Source of the DNA: Pygmaiobacter massiliensis
GTDB taxonomy: Bacteria; Bacillota; Clostridia; Oscillospirales; Ruminococcaceae
Assembly (NCBI RefSeq): GCF_900199435.1
Contig: NZ_OAML01000002.1
Span: forward strand, 62,001 to 126,000
Reading direction: 5' to 3'
DNA: 64,000 nt
In this document: one piece after another, positions 26,752-36,413 of the stretch
Position numbering within the stretch: position 1 is the stretch's first letter
How the letters are laid out: every line of letters begins with the position of its first letter
The notes under the pieces: model-generated
The model's input: only the letters and a program-made list of their open reading frames with translations
Database searches by the model: none
What the model was told of the DNA's origin: nothing
Made by a program: the position numbers and the translations under genes

Positions 26752-27249
26752 TTACTTTAACGCGTTATCAATGGCTTCGTCGATGGGCTTGTAAACTGCC
26801 TCAGCGCCTTCATCCATGATTTTTTCAGAGTCACCTGCAATAACAAAGATGACATAATCGCCTTTTACAACAATACGGCCAGCTTTTGCTTTTTCATATT
26901 CTTGAGAAAGGTACATTTCGCACTGGCTTGCTTTTGCATCGCGGCGTGCCTCACAGGCAGTTTTGATGGTATCTGCTTTGCCTTTTGCAGCTTTTACAAT
27001 CAAAATCTCGTCGCTGGAAACGTTAACGTTGGAGTATTTACCCACATATTCTTCCACGTCGCTCATATTGATGCCGTAAAGGTCGGTCAGCATCGAGTCA
27101 TCGATGTTACCTGGCATAGTTACAGGTGCGACTTTTTCGATTGAAGTCATGATGTCGTTGATATTGTAGTTTGCAGAGCTGCTTCCACAGCCCACCGCTA
27201 ATACAGCGACCATGCAGGCAGCAAGTACGGTTGAAACTATTTTTTTCAT
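26752..27249 (-). CDS. DUF4358-type lipoprotein
   Basis: This 165-residue secreted lipoprotein has signal peptide MKKIVSTVLAACMVAVLAVGC, with the lipobox cysteine near residue 21. The mature part contains DLYGINMSDVEEYVGKYSNVNVSSDEILIVKA, a pattern typical of DUF4358 proteins of Clostridia, whose function is unknown. The ATG at 27249 is chosen because it begins the signal peptide and has AAAGGA about a dozen bases upstream; an ATG four codons earlier lies almost on top of that site. It may share a transcript with the MBOAT operon, as the terminator between them is weak. Confidence 0.75.
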   Translation of the reverse strand: MKKIVSTVLAACMVAVLAVGCGSSSANYNINDIMTSIEKVAPVTMPGNIDDSMLTDLYGINMSDVEEYVGKYSNVNVSSDEILIVKAAKGKADTIKTACEARRDAKASQCEMYLSQEYEKAKAGRIVVKGDYVIFVIAGDSEKIMDEGAEAVYKPIDEAIDNALK

Positions 27250-27400
27250 AAATTTTTGCATATCCTTTCTTTGTGAAAAAATCGGCGCCAAAAAGGCCGC
27301 CCCGATGCTTAATATACTACTTTAAATTGGCTGTTTATGCAACCCTTTTTGTAGTATTCTTGCAAATGTTACCGAATATTCACAAACCTGACAAAGCGCA

Positions 27401-27439
27401 AAAAAACATCGCCCCCGCTGATGGCAAGGGCGATGTTTT
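27401..27439 (-). terminator. Rho-independent terminator of the FMN-binding lipoprotein gene
   Basis: AAAACATCGCCC pairs with GGGCGATGTTTT, with a T run following on the minus strand. Confidence 0.88.
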
Positions 27440-27444
27440 ATCGA

Positions 27445-27900
27445 CTATTTGGATTTGGAACTGGAAGTTTCATTTACAACAACAACAGTAGTGTTGCCGT
27501 TTTTCATGTTTTCGTCCAGTGCCTGCATCAAGGTTTTAAAATTATTGGTGGACACCGTTGCACCAGCCACCGTAGCGACATCTTTCAATTTGCCGGATTC
27601 AAGATACTGGTTGGTGATATCTGCATAGAATTTTGCAGGATAAGTGCCCTCTACGGACTGCATGTTGCTGCGATAGGATTCATCCGCAGATTTCAGTTTG
27701 CCGTCTACATCAACACCGTCGAAGGTAAGTACCGTAACGGTATTTCCGCTTACTTGAACATCCACATACTCTTTCCAACCATGGCTGTCGAAATTCGCAA
27801 ACTCAGCATGGTAGACACCGTCTTTATAATCGGGTGTGCAGCCAGTTAAAAAGCTAAGTGCGACAACAAGCAAGGTGGAAATTGCAAGCAATTTTTTCAT
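27445..27900 (-). CDS. FMN-binding domain lipoprotein
   Basis: This 151-residue lipoprotein has a signal peptide ending in LTGC (C21) and a small FMN-binding domain. It opens with DYKDGVYHAEF, typical of the family. The flavinylation motif is at residues 107-118 (DVATVAGATVST), in which T115 would receive FMN through a phosphoester bond. The ApbE-type FMN transferase gene is divergent and next door, which supports covalent flavinylation. Such proteins act as extracellular electron carriers. The ATG at 27900 follows GGAGGCAA; a longer frame upstream covers the promoter. Confidence 0.85.
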   Translation of the reverse strand: MKKLLAISTLLVVALSFLTGCTPDYKDGVYHAEFANFDSHGWKEYVDVQVSGNTVTVLTFDGVDVDGKLKSADESYRSNMQSVEGTYPAKFYADITNQYLESGKLKDVATVAGATVSTNNFKTLMQALDENMKNGNTTVVVVNETSSSKSK

Positions 27901-27946
27901 TTGCAGAGTTGCCTCCTGATTCTTGAGTTTTGGGGAATACTGGCCT

Positions 27947-27975
27947 ATTATACTGTTTTTTAGATGAGTTGTCAA
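27947..27975 (-). promoter_or_regulatory. Strong promoter of the FMN-binding lipoprotein
   Basis: On the minus strand TTGACA is followed after 17 bases by TATAAT, a consensus sigma-A promoter about 50 bases before the ATG. Confidence 0.8.
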
Positions 27976-28035
27976 ACAGTTGCTCATTTAAGCTTGTGGC
28001 ACTGTACAAAATTGTGAGCCAAATAAGAGGCTTTC

Positions 28036-28064
28036 TTGACTTTTTCACAATATAATTCTAAAAT
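28036..28064 (+). promoter_or_regulatory. Promoter of the apbE operon
   Basis: TTGACT, 17 bases, TAAAAT, about 50 bases before the apbE-like start. It diverges from the lipoprotein promoter, suggesting linked control. Confidence 0.6.
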
Positions 28065-28112
28065 GAAAAATCAGGACAACTCATCGGATGCACACATGAG
28101 AGGATTTGAAAC

Positions 28113-29165
28113 ATGAACCCGAAAGCAAAAAAAGCGCTGCTGGCAGCCACGGCGGTTGTAGCGGTTGGCGCCGCAGCCGTCCTATTAATAAACAAAAAAG
28201 CTGCCCAAACACAGTACACTGATACCACCTACGCGATGAGCACTGTAATTACGCAGGCGGTGTATGGCAAAAACGCAGAAAAAGCGATGGCGCAGGTGAA
28301 TGCCGCGCTGCGAGAATATGAGGACAGGCTTTCGCTGTTTAGCAATACCAGCGAGATTGCCAAAATCAATACAGGTGCGGGCACGCCGGTTGCGGTAAGC
28401 GATGAAACCTACGCACTTTTATCTCGCGCCTTAGAGCTTTCTGCTCAGTCTGACCATGCTTTTGATTTAACGATTGCACCGTTGACGCTGCTTTGGGGTG
28501 TTACCGGAGAAAACCCGAAAGTGCCCCCGCAAGGCGAGATTGACGCACTTTTGCCGCTGGTAGATGATGCTGCCGTAAAGCTGGATCCTATCAACAAAAC
28601 CGTACAGCTTGCACCGGGCCAGGGGCTCGATTTAGGCGGGATTGCAAAAGGTAATGCATGCACCGCGGCACAAAAAATATATGACGAGCAGGGAATCACT
28701 TCTGCGGTGCTTAATATCGGCGGCAATGTGTATATAAAGGGCACAAAGCCAGATGGAAGCCTTTATCGTGTGGGATTCCGTGACCCCAATGGAGATGAAT
28801 CCAGCTATATTGCATCACTTGCAATGAAAGACCAGGTGCTTGCAGTTTCAGGTGGATACGAGCGCTATTTCGTAGAAAATGGTAAAAAATATTGTCACAT
28901 TATTAGCGGACAAACTGGTTGGCCGGTAGAAAGCGATATCGTTTCGGTCGGCATCGTCACCCCCGATGGCACTTTGGCAGATTTTCTTTCGACCACGCTT
29001 TATGTCTGGGGCGAGCAAAAAAGCCTTGCGTGGGCCGCGGCACAAGATGATGTGCAGATTTTGCTGCTGGACAATAAAGGAACCTTGTATGCGACAAAAG
29101 GTCTGGAAGGCAGCCTTGAGCTGACCGAAGAGGCGCAAAAGTCATATACAATACAATATATATAA
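28113..29165 (+). CDS. ApbE-type FAD:protein FMN transferase
   Basis: This 350-residue membrane-anchored enzyme would transfer FMN from FAD to a threonine of target proteins outside the membrane. An N-terminal hydrophobic anchor (about residues 8-27) has no lipobox. Family motifs are TTYAMSTVI near residue 41, FDLTIAPL near 115, LDLGGIAKGNA near 171 and the ADFLSTTLYVWG block near 288. The likely target is the FMN-binding lipoprotein encoded divergently. The Gx-family membrane gene follows 24 bases later. Confidence 0.92.
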   Translation: MNPKAKKALLAATAVVAVGAAAVLLINKKAAQTQYTDTTYAMSTVITQAVYGKNAEKAMAQVNAALREYEDRLSLFSNTSEIAKINTGAGTPVAVSDETYALLSRALELSAQSDHAFDLTIAPLTLLWGVTGENPKVPPQGEIDALLPLVDDAAVKLDPINKTVQLAPGQGLDLGGIAKGNACTAAQKIYDEQGITSAVLNIGGNVYIKGTKPDGSLYRVGFRDPNGDESSYIASLAMKDQVLAVSGGYERYFVENGKKYCHIISGQTGWPVESDIVSVGIVTPDGTLADFLSTTLYVWGEQKSLAWAAAQDDVQILLLDNKGTLYATKGLEGSLELTEEAQKSYTIQYI

Positions 29166-29189
29166 TATAGACAATCAGGAGGAGAAGCG

Positions 29190-29714
29190 TTGCAGCGGAA
29201 TACAAAAAGTCAGGCACGTAGAGTTGCTTTTAGCGGAATGCTGTTTGCGCTTGCCATTGTGCTTTCGGTTGTAGAAGGCATTGTAACCCCCGCACTCGGG
29301 TTACCCCCCGGCATCAAGCCGGGCCTTGCAAACATTGTTGTTATGTATGCACTTTTTACTATGGGGGCAGGGCAGGCAGCTGTGCTGGTGCTGATGAAAA
29401 GCTTTTTCGTGTTTTTAACCCGCGGGGTAGCAGCAGCGGCACTTTCAGCGTCGGGCGGCTTTTGCTCGCTTGCAGTTATGCTTCTGCTGTTGCTACTGAC
29501 GCGCAGGCAAGCTTCTTACCTCATTCTTTCGGTGTTGGGTGCAATTACCCATAATCTTGGCCAGTTGGCGATGGCAGCACTCTGGCTTGGTACAGCGGTT
29601 TCATTTGCCTATACCCCCGTGCTCATTTTAGCGGGTATTGGCATGGGCACGATGACTAGCCTTACCCTAAAGGCGCTGATGCCGACACTTCAAAAACTCA
29701 ATTTAACAAATTAA
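29190..29714 (+). CDS. Gx family membrane protein (heptaprenyl diphosphate synthase component I-like)
   Basis: This 174-residue membrane protein of about five hydrophobic segments belongs to the Gx/Hpre_diP_synt_I family, recognisable from SVVEGIVTPALGLPPGIKPG near residue 26. Despite the old name, members resemble ECF-transporter substrate components. They recur beside ApbE and FMN-binding proteins in Gram-positive electron-transfer loci. The TTG start follows AGGAGGAG. Operon with apbE supports a role in supplying flavin or quinone-related precursors, which is not proven. Confidence 0.82.
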   Translation: MQRNTKSQARRVAFSGMLFALAIVLSVVEGIVTPALGLPPGIKPGLANIVVMYALFTMGAGQAAVLVLMKSFFVFLTRGVAAAALSASGGFCSLAVMLLLLLLTRRQASYLILSVLGAITHNLGQLAMAALWLGTAVSFAYTPVLILAGIGMGTMTSLTLKALMPTLQKLNLTN

Positions 29715-29758
29715 AAGAAAGCTGTCTGCTTTAAGAAAGAGCAGACAGCTTTCTTTTA
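29715..29758 (+). terminator. Rho-independent terminator
   Basis: AAAGAAAGCTGTCTGCT pairs with AGCAGACAGCTTTCTTT, followed by T-rich sequence. It ends the apbE operon. Confidence 0.9.
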
Positions 29759-29790
29759 AAAAAAATTATTAGAAAAAATTGGAAAATGTA

Positions 29791-29820
29791 TTGACATAAC
29801 TATACCAGTATGGTATAGTT
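29791..29820 (+). promoter_or_regulatory. Rubrerythrin promoter with overlapping palindromic operator
   Basis: TTGACA (29791-29796), a 17-base spacer and TATAGT (29814-29819) form a near-consensus promoter. An inverted repeat, AACTATACC (29798-29806) and GGTATAGTT (29812-29820) with a five-base centre, covers the spacer and the -10. A repressor bound there would block RNA polymerase. The regulator is not identified; the site does not fit the usual PerR box. Confidence 0.75.
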
Positions 29821-29886
29821 TAATCACGGCAAAAAACAAGCCACAAGATGGCTCGAATAACACAAATAATAAAGGAGATTACGATT

Positions 29887-30429
29887 ATGAAAAAATTTGT
29901 TTGCACTGTTTGCGGTTACGTACATGAGGGCGATTCCGCTCCGGAGTCCTGCCCGGTTTGCAAAGCTCCGGCTTCTAAGTTTGTAGAGCAGAAAGACACC
30001 ACTGTCTATGCTGCTGAGCATGTTGTTGGCATTGCACAGGGTGTTGATCCTGAAATCATCGAGGGCCTGCGCATGAACTTTAACGGCGAGTGCAGCGAGG
30101 TTGGCATGTACCTGGCAATGAGCCGCGTGGCTGACCGCGAGGGCTATCCCGAAATTGCTGAGGCTTACAAACGCTATGCCTTTGAGGAGGCAGAGCACGC
30201 TGCTAAATTTGCAGAGCTGCTCGGCGAAGTGCTGACTGATTCCACCAAAAAGAACCTCGAGATGCGCATTGATGCAGAGCATGGTGCTTGCGACGGCAAG
30301 ATGCAGCTTGCTGCGAAAGCAAAACAGCTCAACCTGGATGCAATCCATGACACTGTTCATGAGATGGCAAAAGACGAAGCACGTCACGGCAAAGGCTTTG
30401 CTGGCCTGTATGCACGCTTCTTCAAATAA
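29887..30429 (+). CDS. Rubrerythrin with N-terminal rubredoxin domain (reverse rubrerythrin)
   Basis: This 180-residue non-haem iron protein would reduce hydrogen peroxide or oxygen in anaerobes. Residues 1-35 form a rubredoxin-like domain with CTVCGY and CPVCK. The diiron domain follows, with [15 protein letters not shown] near 60, [15 protein letters not shown] near 94 and DEARHGKGF near the end. This rubredoxin-first order matches the oxygen-induced reverse rubrerythrins of clostridia. The ATG at 29887 follows AAAGGAG. The promoter with its operator suggests oxidative-stress control. Confidence 0.92.
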   Translation: MKKFVCTVCGYVHEGDSAPESCPVCKAPASKFVEQKDTTVYAAEHVVGIAQGVDPEIIEGLRMNFNGECSEVGMYLAMSRVADREGYPEIAEAYKRYAFEEAEHAAKFAELLGEVLTDSTKKNLEMRIDAEHGACDGKMQLAAKAKQLNLDAIHDTVHEMAKDEARHGKGFAGLYARFFK

Positions 30430-30470
30430 GTTATCCTCTTACCAAAAAAAGTATAGTTTTCCCCTGGTTC

Positions 30471-30501
30471 AAAAGCCCTCGCAGAAATGTGGGGGGCTTT
30501 T
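30471..30501. terminator. Hairpin after the rubrerythrin gene
   Basis: AAAAGCCCTC pairs with GGGGGCTTTT. Only a short T run follows, so strength is uncertain. Confidence 0.6.
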
Positions 30502-30521
30502 GGTATATAGCGTTAGAATAA

Positions 30522-30554
30522 AAAATCCCCCGCCAGTTTTGGCAGGGGATTTTG
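30522..30554. terminator. Second hairpin, terminator-like
   Basis: AAAATCCCC-C-GCCA pairs with TGGC-A-GGGGATTTT with one mismatch. It sits only 30 bases before the next start codon, so it could attenuate that gene as well as end the previous transcript. Confidence 0.5.
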
Positions 30555-30584
30555 TGCTACAATAAGAAAAAAGGAGGCATTATC

Positions 30585-30923
30585 ATGCAAGTCCAAATCG
30601 TAAAGCTCGAAATTTTTGTACCAGAAAGTCATTTCGAAGCCGTGCGTGCTGCTCTGCAGCAAGAAGACGCAGGACACATCGGTAATTATGACAGCTGCCT
30701 TTCCACCACGCAGGTACAGGGCTATTGGCGGCCACTGGAAGGTGCTGACCCTTACGATGGAGAGGTTGGGGTGTTATGCAGTGCGCCGGAACTGAAAATA
30801 GAAGTTTGCTGCCGGGTAGAAAAACTGCCTCAAACGTTGTGCGCGGTTAAGGCTGCCCACCCATATGAGGAGCCTGTTATTAATGTGCTGCCGTTGCTTG
30901 CAACCGGCCTTTCAGAGTTATAA
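30585..30923 (+). CDS. Stand-alone NIF3/YqfO insert-domain protein
   Basis: This 112-residue protein matches the ferredoxin-like insert domain of YqfO/NIF3 proteins: VQIVKLEIFVPESHFEAVRAAL at the start, GHIGNYDSC near residue 32 and the signature AHPYEEPVINVLPL near 92. The metal-binding halves of NIF3 are absent, so this is the independent form of the domain, related in fold to CutA/PII. The function is unknown. The ATG follows AAAGGAGG. It ends one base before the convergent DUF421 gene. Confidence 0.82.
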   Translation: MQVQIVKLEIFVPESHFEAVRAALQQEDAGHIGNYDSCLSTTQVQGYWRPLEGADPYDGEVGVLCSAPELKIEVCCRVEKLPQTLCAVKAAHPYEEPVINVLPLLATGLSEL

Positions 30924-30924
30924 G

Positions 30925-31629
30925 CTATTCAAAACAGTTGTGCTGGCGTTTTTCCTCCAGCATGGGGATGGCATATAGCTTGCCTTTGGTATCAATCGCA
31001 GCGAAAAAGATATCGCTCAGCTGCGTCATGCCCAAAGCGTGAAGCTCTTTTTCAAGCCATTTTTCGTCTCGGCCAGAAGCTTGCAAGTTTGCATCAATGA
31101 GCTTTCCGTCCAGCACCACATAGTAGGGCAAAACCTCAGGCTGCAGTGTAACACCAAGGTCGGAAGCGGTAATAGGGCGCTGCTCTGCAAGTGGCAAAAA
31201 GCTTACCTGTCCATTTGTTTCAAGAATCGCAGACTCCAACTGGTTTAAGTCGAAATAACCTGCAATACGGCATTGTGTCAAAAATTCGTTGATGTCCATT
31301 TTCGCGCAGGCAAGATTCTTTTTGTATAGTTTGTTGTGAGAATAAAGCACCAGTGGCTGCCCGTTGAAAAATTTGCGTAGTTTTATAGAATGACAGGTGC
31401 AAAGAGAAATGCCGATTGCGGCAAGCGCATAAACGACCATTGCTGTAAAAGAATGTAAGGGGTTTTCCAGGTTTGTCGCAAACTCAGCCGCAATAGAGCC
31501 AATTGTAATGCCGTTGATATAGTCGAACATACTCATCTGGCTGAGCTGCCGATTGCCCATTAGCTTGGTGAGGACAAAAAGTGCGATGATGGAGCATATA
31601 CTGGTAAGGATAACGTAAAGAATATTCAT
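30925..31629 (-). CDS. DUF421 membrane protein (YetF-like)
   Basis: This 234-residue protein has three N-terminal transmembrane helices (residues 1-85) and a cytoplasmic DUF421 domain. The family core TKLMGNRQLSQMSMFDYINGITIGSIAAE lies around residues 20-50, and the C-terminal part contains DGKLIDANLQASGRDEKWL. Relatives in Bacillus are spore or envelope proteins of uncertain role. The ATG at 31629 follows AAAGGAATG. It is convergent with the small NIF3-like gene and divergent from the lipid kinase. Confidence 0.88.
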   Translation of the reverse strand: MNILYVILTSICSIIALFVLTKLMGNRQLSQMSMFDYINGITIGSIAAEFATNLENPLHSFTAMVVYALAAIGISLCTCHSIKLRKFFNGQPLVLYSHNKLYKKNLACAKMDINEFLTQCRIAGYFDLNQLESAILETNGQVSFLPLAEQRPITASDLGVTLQPEVLPYYVVLDGKLIDANLQASGRDEKWLEKELHALGMTQLSDIFFAAIDTKGKLYAIPMLEEKRQHNCFE

Positions 31630-31701
31630 GAATAGGGCATTCCTTTCGCGAAAAATTTGTATCAAACCGAATCGGTGCGTTTGCACAGCATCGCAGACGG
31701 C

Positions 31702-31851
31702 TTATTTGCGCAGCAGAAGATAAACGAAGTATTGCAAGCCTGCCACATACGCATTCATGTTGTATTTTGCACCAATTCCAGGGTGTTTATCAGTGCAATA
31801 TGTGGGATTTTTCACACCTGAGTTGTAAGTGTGAAAGAAAAAGTTTATCAT
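31702..31851 (-). CDS. Possible small protein of 49 residues
   Basis: A short frame upstream of the DUF421 gene on the same strand would encode MINFFFHTYNSGVKNPTYC and end AYVAGLQYFVYLLLRK. Its composition looks protein-like, but no ribosome site precedes the ATG and I recognise no family. It could be a remnant of a larger gene. The rest of 31630-31922 shows nothing else. Confidence 0.2.
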   Translation of the reverse strand: MINFFFHTYNSGVKNPTYCTDKHPGIGAKYNMNAYVAGLQYFVYLLLRK

Positions 31852-31922
31852 ATTGAGTGAAAGTTCACGTAATGTAAAAAGGTAAATTATTTTGCAGAAG
31901 GACTTTTCCGGAGGGCGTAGCA

Positions 31923-32888
31923 ATGAAGCATATTTTTATTGTAAATCCCAATGCGGGCAAATCTGATGTAACCGGCACGCTTGTACCGAAATTGATTGAG
32001 CAATTGGCTCCGTTGGGCTTAGATTATACGATAGAGCTGACCAATCACCCCGGACACGCTACCGAGATTACAAAACAGTATGCAATGGCGCGTGAGCCGG
32101 TGCGGTTCTACGCCTGTGGTGGAGATGGCACATTAAACGAGGTCATCTCCGGTGCATACCTTTACCCAGAGGCCGAGGTGGCTTGCCTGCCGGTAGGGTC
32201 GGGGAACGACATGGTGCGTAATTTTGGCACCAAAGAGGATTTTTTGAATCTTACAGACAATATTGCAGGCACAGCAATTCCCATCGACCTCATGGAAGTG
32301 GACGGGAAGATAGGCATTGCAATCTGCTCTGTCGGGCTGGATGCTTCGGTGGCGTACGAGATTCCGAAATATCGCCGTATTCCTTTTATGGGTGGCTCAC
32401 TCGCTTACGACCTTTCCATTATAGAAAACATTTGCAAGCCGCTGGGCAGAGTGCTTTCGGTTACGATAGATGGGGAAACCTTTGTTGGAAAGTATATGAT
32501 AGCAGCGGTGGCAAACGGCAGTTATTACGGTGGGGGCTTTTGCGCGGCGCCTTGTGCACGTATGGACGATGGCCTTCTGGATGTGGTGCTGGTAAAGAAA
32601 ATCAGCCGGTTGCGTATTGCACAGCTGATTGCGCAGTATCAGAGTGGACGCCACTTTGAAAATGGCGAAATTGCCGAAGCGCTAAAAGAAATCATCCAAT
32701 TTCGGCGGGGGCATGAGGTAACGATTCAGCCCGAAGAAACGATTATTGCAAATATTGACGGCGAATGTATGCCGCGCGATCTATTGAATATTCGCAATGT
32801 CCCGAAAGCCGGGCAATTTGTTCTGCCCGCAAAGCTTTATAAAGAATACATAGCAAAATCTCCGGCGCAGGCCATGGCGACCCTATAA
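31923..32888 (+). CDS. Diacylglycerol/lipid kinase family protein (YegS/DagK-like)
   Basis: This 321-residue lipid kinase homologue would phosphorylate diacylglycerol or a related lipid at the membrane. The N-terminal IFIVNPNAGK and the catalytic block CGGDGTLNEVISG near residue 62 are diagnostic. A second block, LPVGSGNDMVRNFG near 90, binds nucleotide. The C-terminal domain contains the expected YGGGFCAAPCARMDDGLLDVV. The ATG follows CCGGAGGG. It is a single-gene unit ending in a strong terminator. Confidence 0.9.
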   Translation: MKHIFIVNPNAGKSDVTGTLVPKLIEQLAPLGLDYTIELTNHPGHATEITKQYAMAREPVRFYACGGDGTLNEVISGAYLYPEAEVACLPVGSGNDMVRNFGTKEDFLNLTDNIAGTAIPIDLMEVDGKIGIAICSVGLDASVAYEIPKYRRIPFMGGSLAYDLSIIENICKPLGRVLSVTIDGETFVGKYMIAAVANGSYYGGGFCAAPCARMDDGLLDVVLVKKISRLRIAQLIAQYQSGRHFENGEIAEALKEIIQFRRGHEVTIQPEETIIANIDGECMPRDLLNIRNVPKAGQFVLPAKLYKEYIAKSPAQAMATL

Positions 32889-32959
32889 AGGTAAGCGTCG
32901 ATAAAAATAGCGCGTTTATAAAACAGCACAAAATAGCAGCCAATTTTTAAAATAAAAGG

Positions 32960-32998
32960 TAAAAGCAGCGGAGAAAAAACTCTCCGCTGCTTTTTTAT
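32960..32998 (+). terminator. Rho-independent terminator
   Basis: AAAGCAGCGGAGA pairs with TCTCCGCTGCTTT, followed by a T run, ending the lipid kinase transcript. Confidence 0.92.
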
Positions 32999-33053
32999 CA
33001 GACAAAACAGGGAAAACTACACATTTGTTCATAATTTTTTTTCAATTTAACTA

Positions 33054-33081
33054 TTGCAATTTAAGAAAAATGAGTTAAAAT
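33054..33081 (+). promoter_or_regulatory. groESL promoter
   Basis: TTGCAA, 16 bases, TAAAAT, immediately upstream of the CIRCE element. Confidence 0.75.
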
Positions 33082-33085
33082 AATC

Positions 33086-33112
33086 TTAGCACTCAAGAAT
33101 GAAGAGTGCTAA
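33086..33112 (+). promoter_or_regulatory. CIRCE operator (HrcA binding site)
   Basis: A perfect CIRCE inverted repeat, TTAGCACTC-N9-GAGTGCTAA, lies just after the -10. It places groESL under the heat-shock repressor HrcA; hrcA itself is not in the window. Confidence 0.97.
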
Positions 33113-33129
33113 ACGAAAAATTACTTTAA

Positions 33130-33435
<306 letters not shown>

Positions 33436-33455
33436 CCAACAGTTCGATTTTTTAG

Positions 33456-35117
<1,662 letters not shown>

Positions 35118-35132
35118 TCGGCACTGAATATG

Positions 35133-35173
35133 AAAAACAGGCACAGCAAAACGCTGTGCCTGTTTTATTTTTT
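35133..35173 (+). terminator. groESL terminator
   Basis: AAAACAGGCACAGC pairs with GCTGTGCCTGTTTT, then ATTTTTTT. Confidence 0.93.
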
Positions 35174-35251
35174 TCTGTTCGCAACCCCTGAATTTTAAAA
35201 AGCGATAGTGAGGAAGCTTTGCATCCGCACAGAAAGCAAATAGCATAAAAG

Positions 35252-35458
35252 CTAGGTGGAATTACGATGTGCCTTGTCGTATTTGCGCAGTAGTAAAATC
35301 ACTTTTGCAATGAGCCAAAAGATAAGTAAGGTAAGGGCAATGCCCTCAAAAAAACCAATCCAAAAGTCAGTCAAATAATTACGAAAGAAAAGCGCCGTTA
35401 AGCTGGCAAGCAGACCAACCAGTAAATCTAATTGAAGCAGAAAATCCACTTTTTTCAT
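35252..35458 (-). CDS. Small two-helix membrane protein
   Basis: I do not recognise this 68-residue protein. It reads MKKVDFLLQLDLLVGLLASLTALFFRN..., with two hydrophobic helices at about residues 8-26 and 33-55 and a basic tail. An AAAGGGAG site precedes the ATG. It lies close downstream of the Xre regulator and membrane protein pair on the same strand, about 100 bases away, and may belong to that group. Confidence 0.6.
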   Translation of the reverse strand: MKKVDFLLQLDLLVGLLASLTALFFRNYLTDFWIGFFEGIALTLLIFWLIAKVILLLRKYDKAHRNST

Positions 35459-35565
35459 ACACAAAAGACTCCCTTTCGCCAAAATAATAGCAGCGGGCAG
35501 ATTGAGCTTTGCAGTCCTGCCTCAAAAAGCTTGCTGTCAAAGAAATCTTTAACTCCTCCGCTGAG

Positions 35566-36036
35566 TTAAAACTTCCTTGCGTAATAAATTTTAAAGGGGA
35601 GTTTTACCAAGGCCAACACAAAAAGTGTAGCGATGAGGGTAATGCAAACTTTTTCGTCAAAAAAGCCTGCAACGATAGCTGCAAATGCAAGCAGGCCCAT
35701 AGAAAACAAGCCACTGGTGGCAAATGTGTGCAGGCGAATGCTGGCCTTGCGCTCATCATGTTCAGCAATATACAAGGCAAGCAGGTCTTTGTCGTTTTTC
35801 TGGGCTGCCATAATTTTGCTTACGTGGTAAACAAGCAACAGTTCCAAGCCGATAAAAAGCCCAAGTTGAAAACCGTGAATGAAATCTCCGCCGTGGCTGC
35901 GTGCGGCAGCGCCAAAAAAGTAATTAATCGAAAAAATACCGATGCAGCTGAGTGCTAATGCACTGGCGATAAGTTGCTGCCGCCGCTGCAGCTGCTGACG
36001 ATAAGCTTGCAATTTTGCATCCATTTTTGTTTCCAT
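35566..36036 (-). CDS. Membrane protein paired with Xre regulator
   Basis: This 156-residue membrane protein has four hydrophobic segments, in two pairs at about residues 21-65 and 105-150, separated by a charged stretch (AAQKNDKDLLALYIAEHDERKASIR). It resembles the DUF3169/DUF6773-like membrane proteins found beside small Xre regulators in Firmicutes; the exact family is not certain. Its ATG overlaps the regulator stop (TAATG), so the two are translationally coupled. Such pairs commonly respond to envelope stress, but the function is unknown. Confidence 0.75.
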   Translation of the reverse strand: METKMDAKLQAYRQQLQRRQQLIASALALSCIGIFSINYFFGAAARSHGGDFIHGFQLGLFIGLELLLVYHVSKIMAAQKNDKDLLALYIAEHDERKASIRLHTFATSGLFSMGLLAFAAIVAGFFDEKVCITLIATLFVLALVKLPFKIYYARKF

Positions 36037-36242
36037 TACAATTCCTCCAAGTCTGTAAAATCGAATACTTCTTCGATACTTTGATTAAAATAGCGGGCGA
36101 TTTTATACGCCAAAATTAAGCTGGCAGTGTATTTTTCGTTTTCTAGGCTGATAATGGTCTGCCTTGTCACGCCAACCGCAAGAGCCAATTCTTCCTGGCT
36201 GACTTTTGCAGCTTTTCGCAGCTCTTTGATTTTTGTTTTCGT
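36036..36242 (-). CDS. Small Xre-family transcriptional regulator (YozG/YgzD-like), possible ACG start
   Basis: This is a compact helix-turn-helix protein. The reading IKELRKAAKVSQEELALAVGVTRQT covers the DNA-binding helices, and the end FNQSIEEVFDF is typical of this short family. Relatives start MKxKIKELRK. Here the codon at that Met position is ACG (36242-36240), with GGGAGG eight bases upstream. The only canonical upstream start, a GTG at 36251, overlaps the Shine-Dalgarno itself. I therefore give the ACG as start (68 residues), noting that the GTG would give 71. Confidence 0.75.
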   Translation of the reverse strand, partial: TKTKIKELRKAAKVSQEELALAVGVTRQTIISLENEKYTASLILAYKIARYFNQSIEEVFDFTDLEEL

Positions 36243-36273
36243 GGGTCGCACCTCCCAAAATTAATGTTAAGCT

Positions 36274-36319
36274 CGCTTGACAAAATTAGTATAGCTGGCT
36301 TTACATAAAATGTCAAGCG
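36274..36319 (-). promoter_or_regulatory. Promoter of the Xre operon flanked by an inverted repeat
   Basis: On the minus strand TTGACA (36316-36311), 17 bases and TATACT (36293-36288) make a consensus promoter. CGCTTGACA, which contains the -35, is repeated in inverted form as TGTCAAGCG at 36282-36274, near the transcription start; the arms are nine bases each and 28 apart. This could be an autoregulatory operator. Confidence 0.75.
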
Positions 36320-36413
36320 TGTTTTACAAATTTTTTGAGTTTTAAAATTCAGTCTTTAATTTATCTTGCCGCTGTTTTTTAAGTAATCAAACGATGCTGT
36401 GCTATAAATATAA

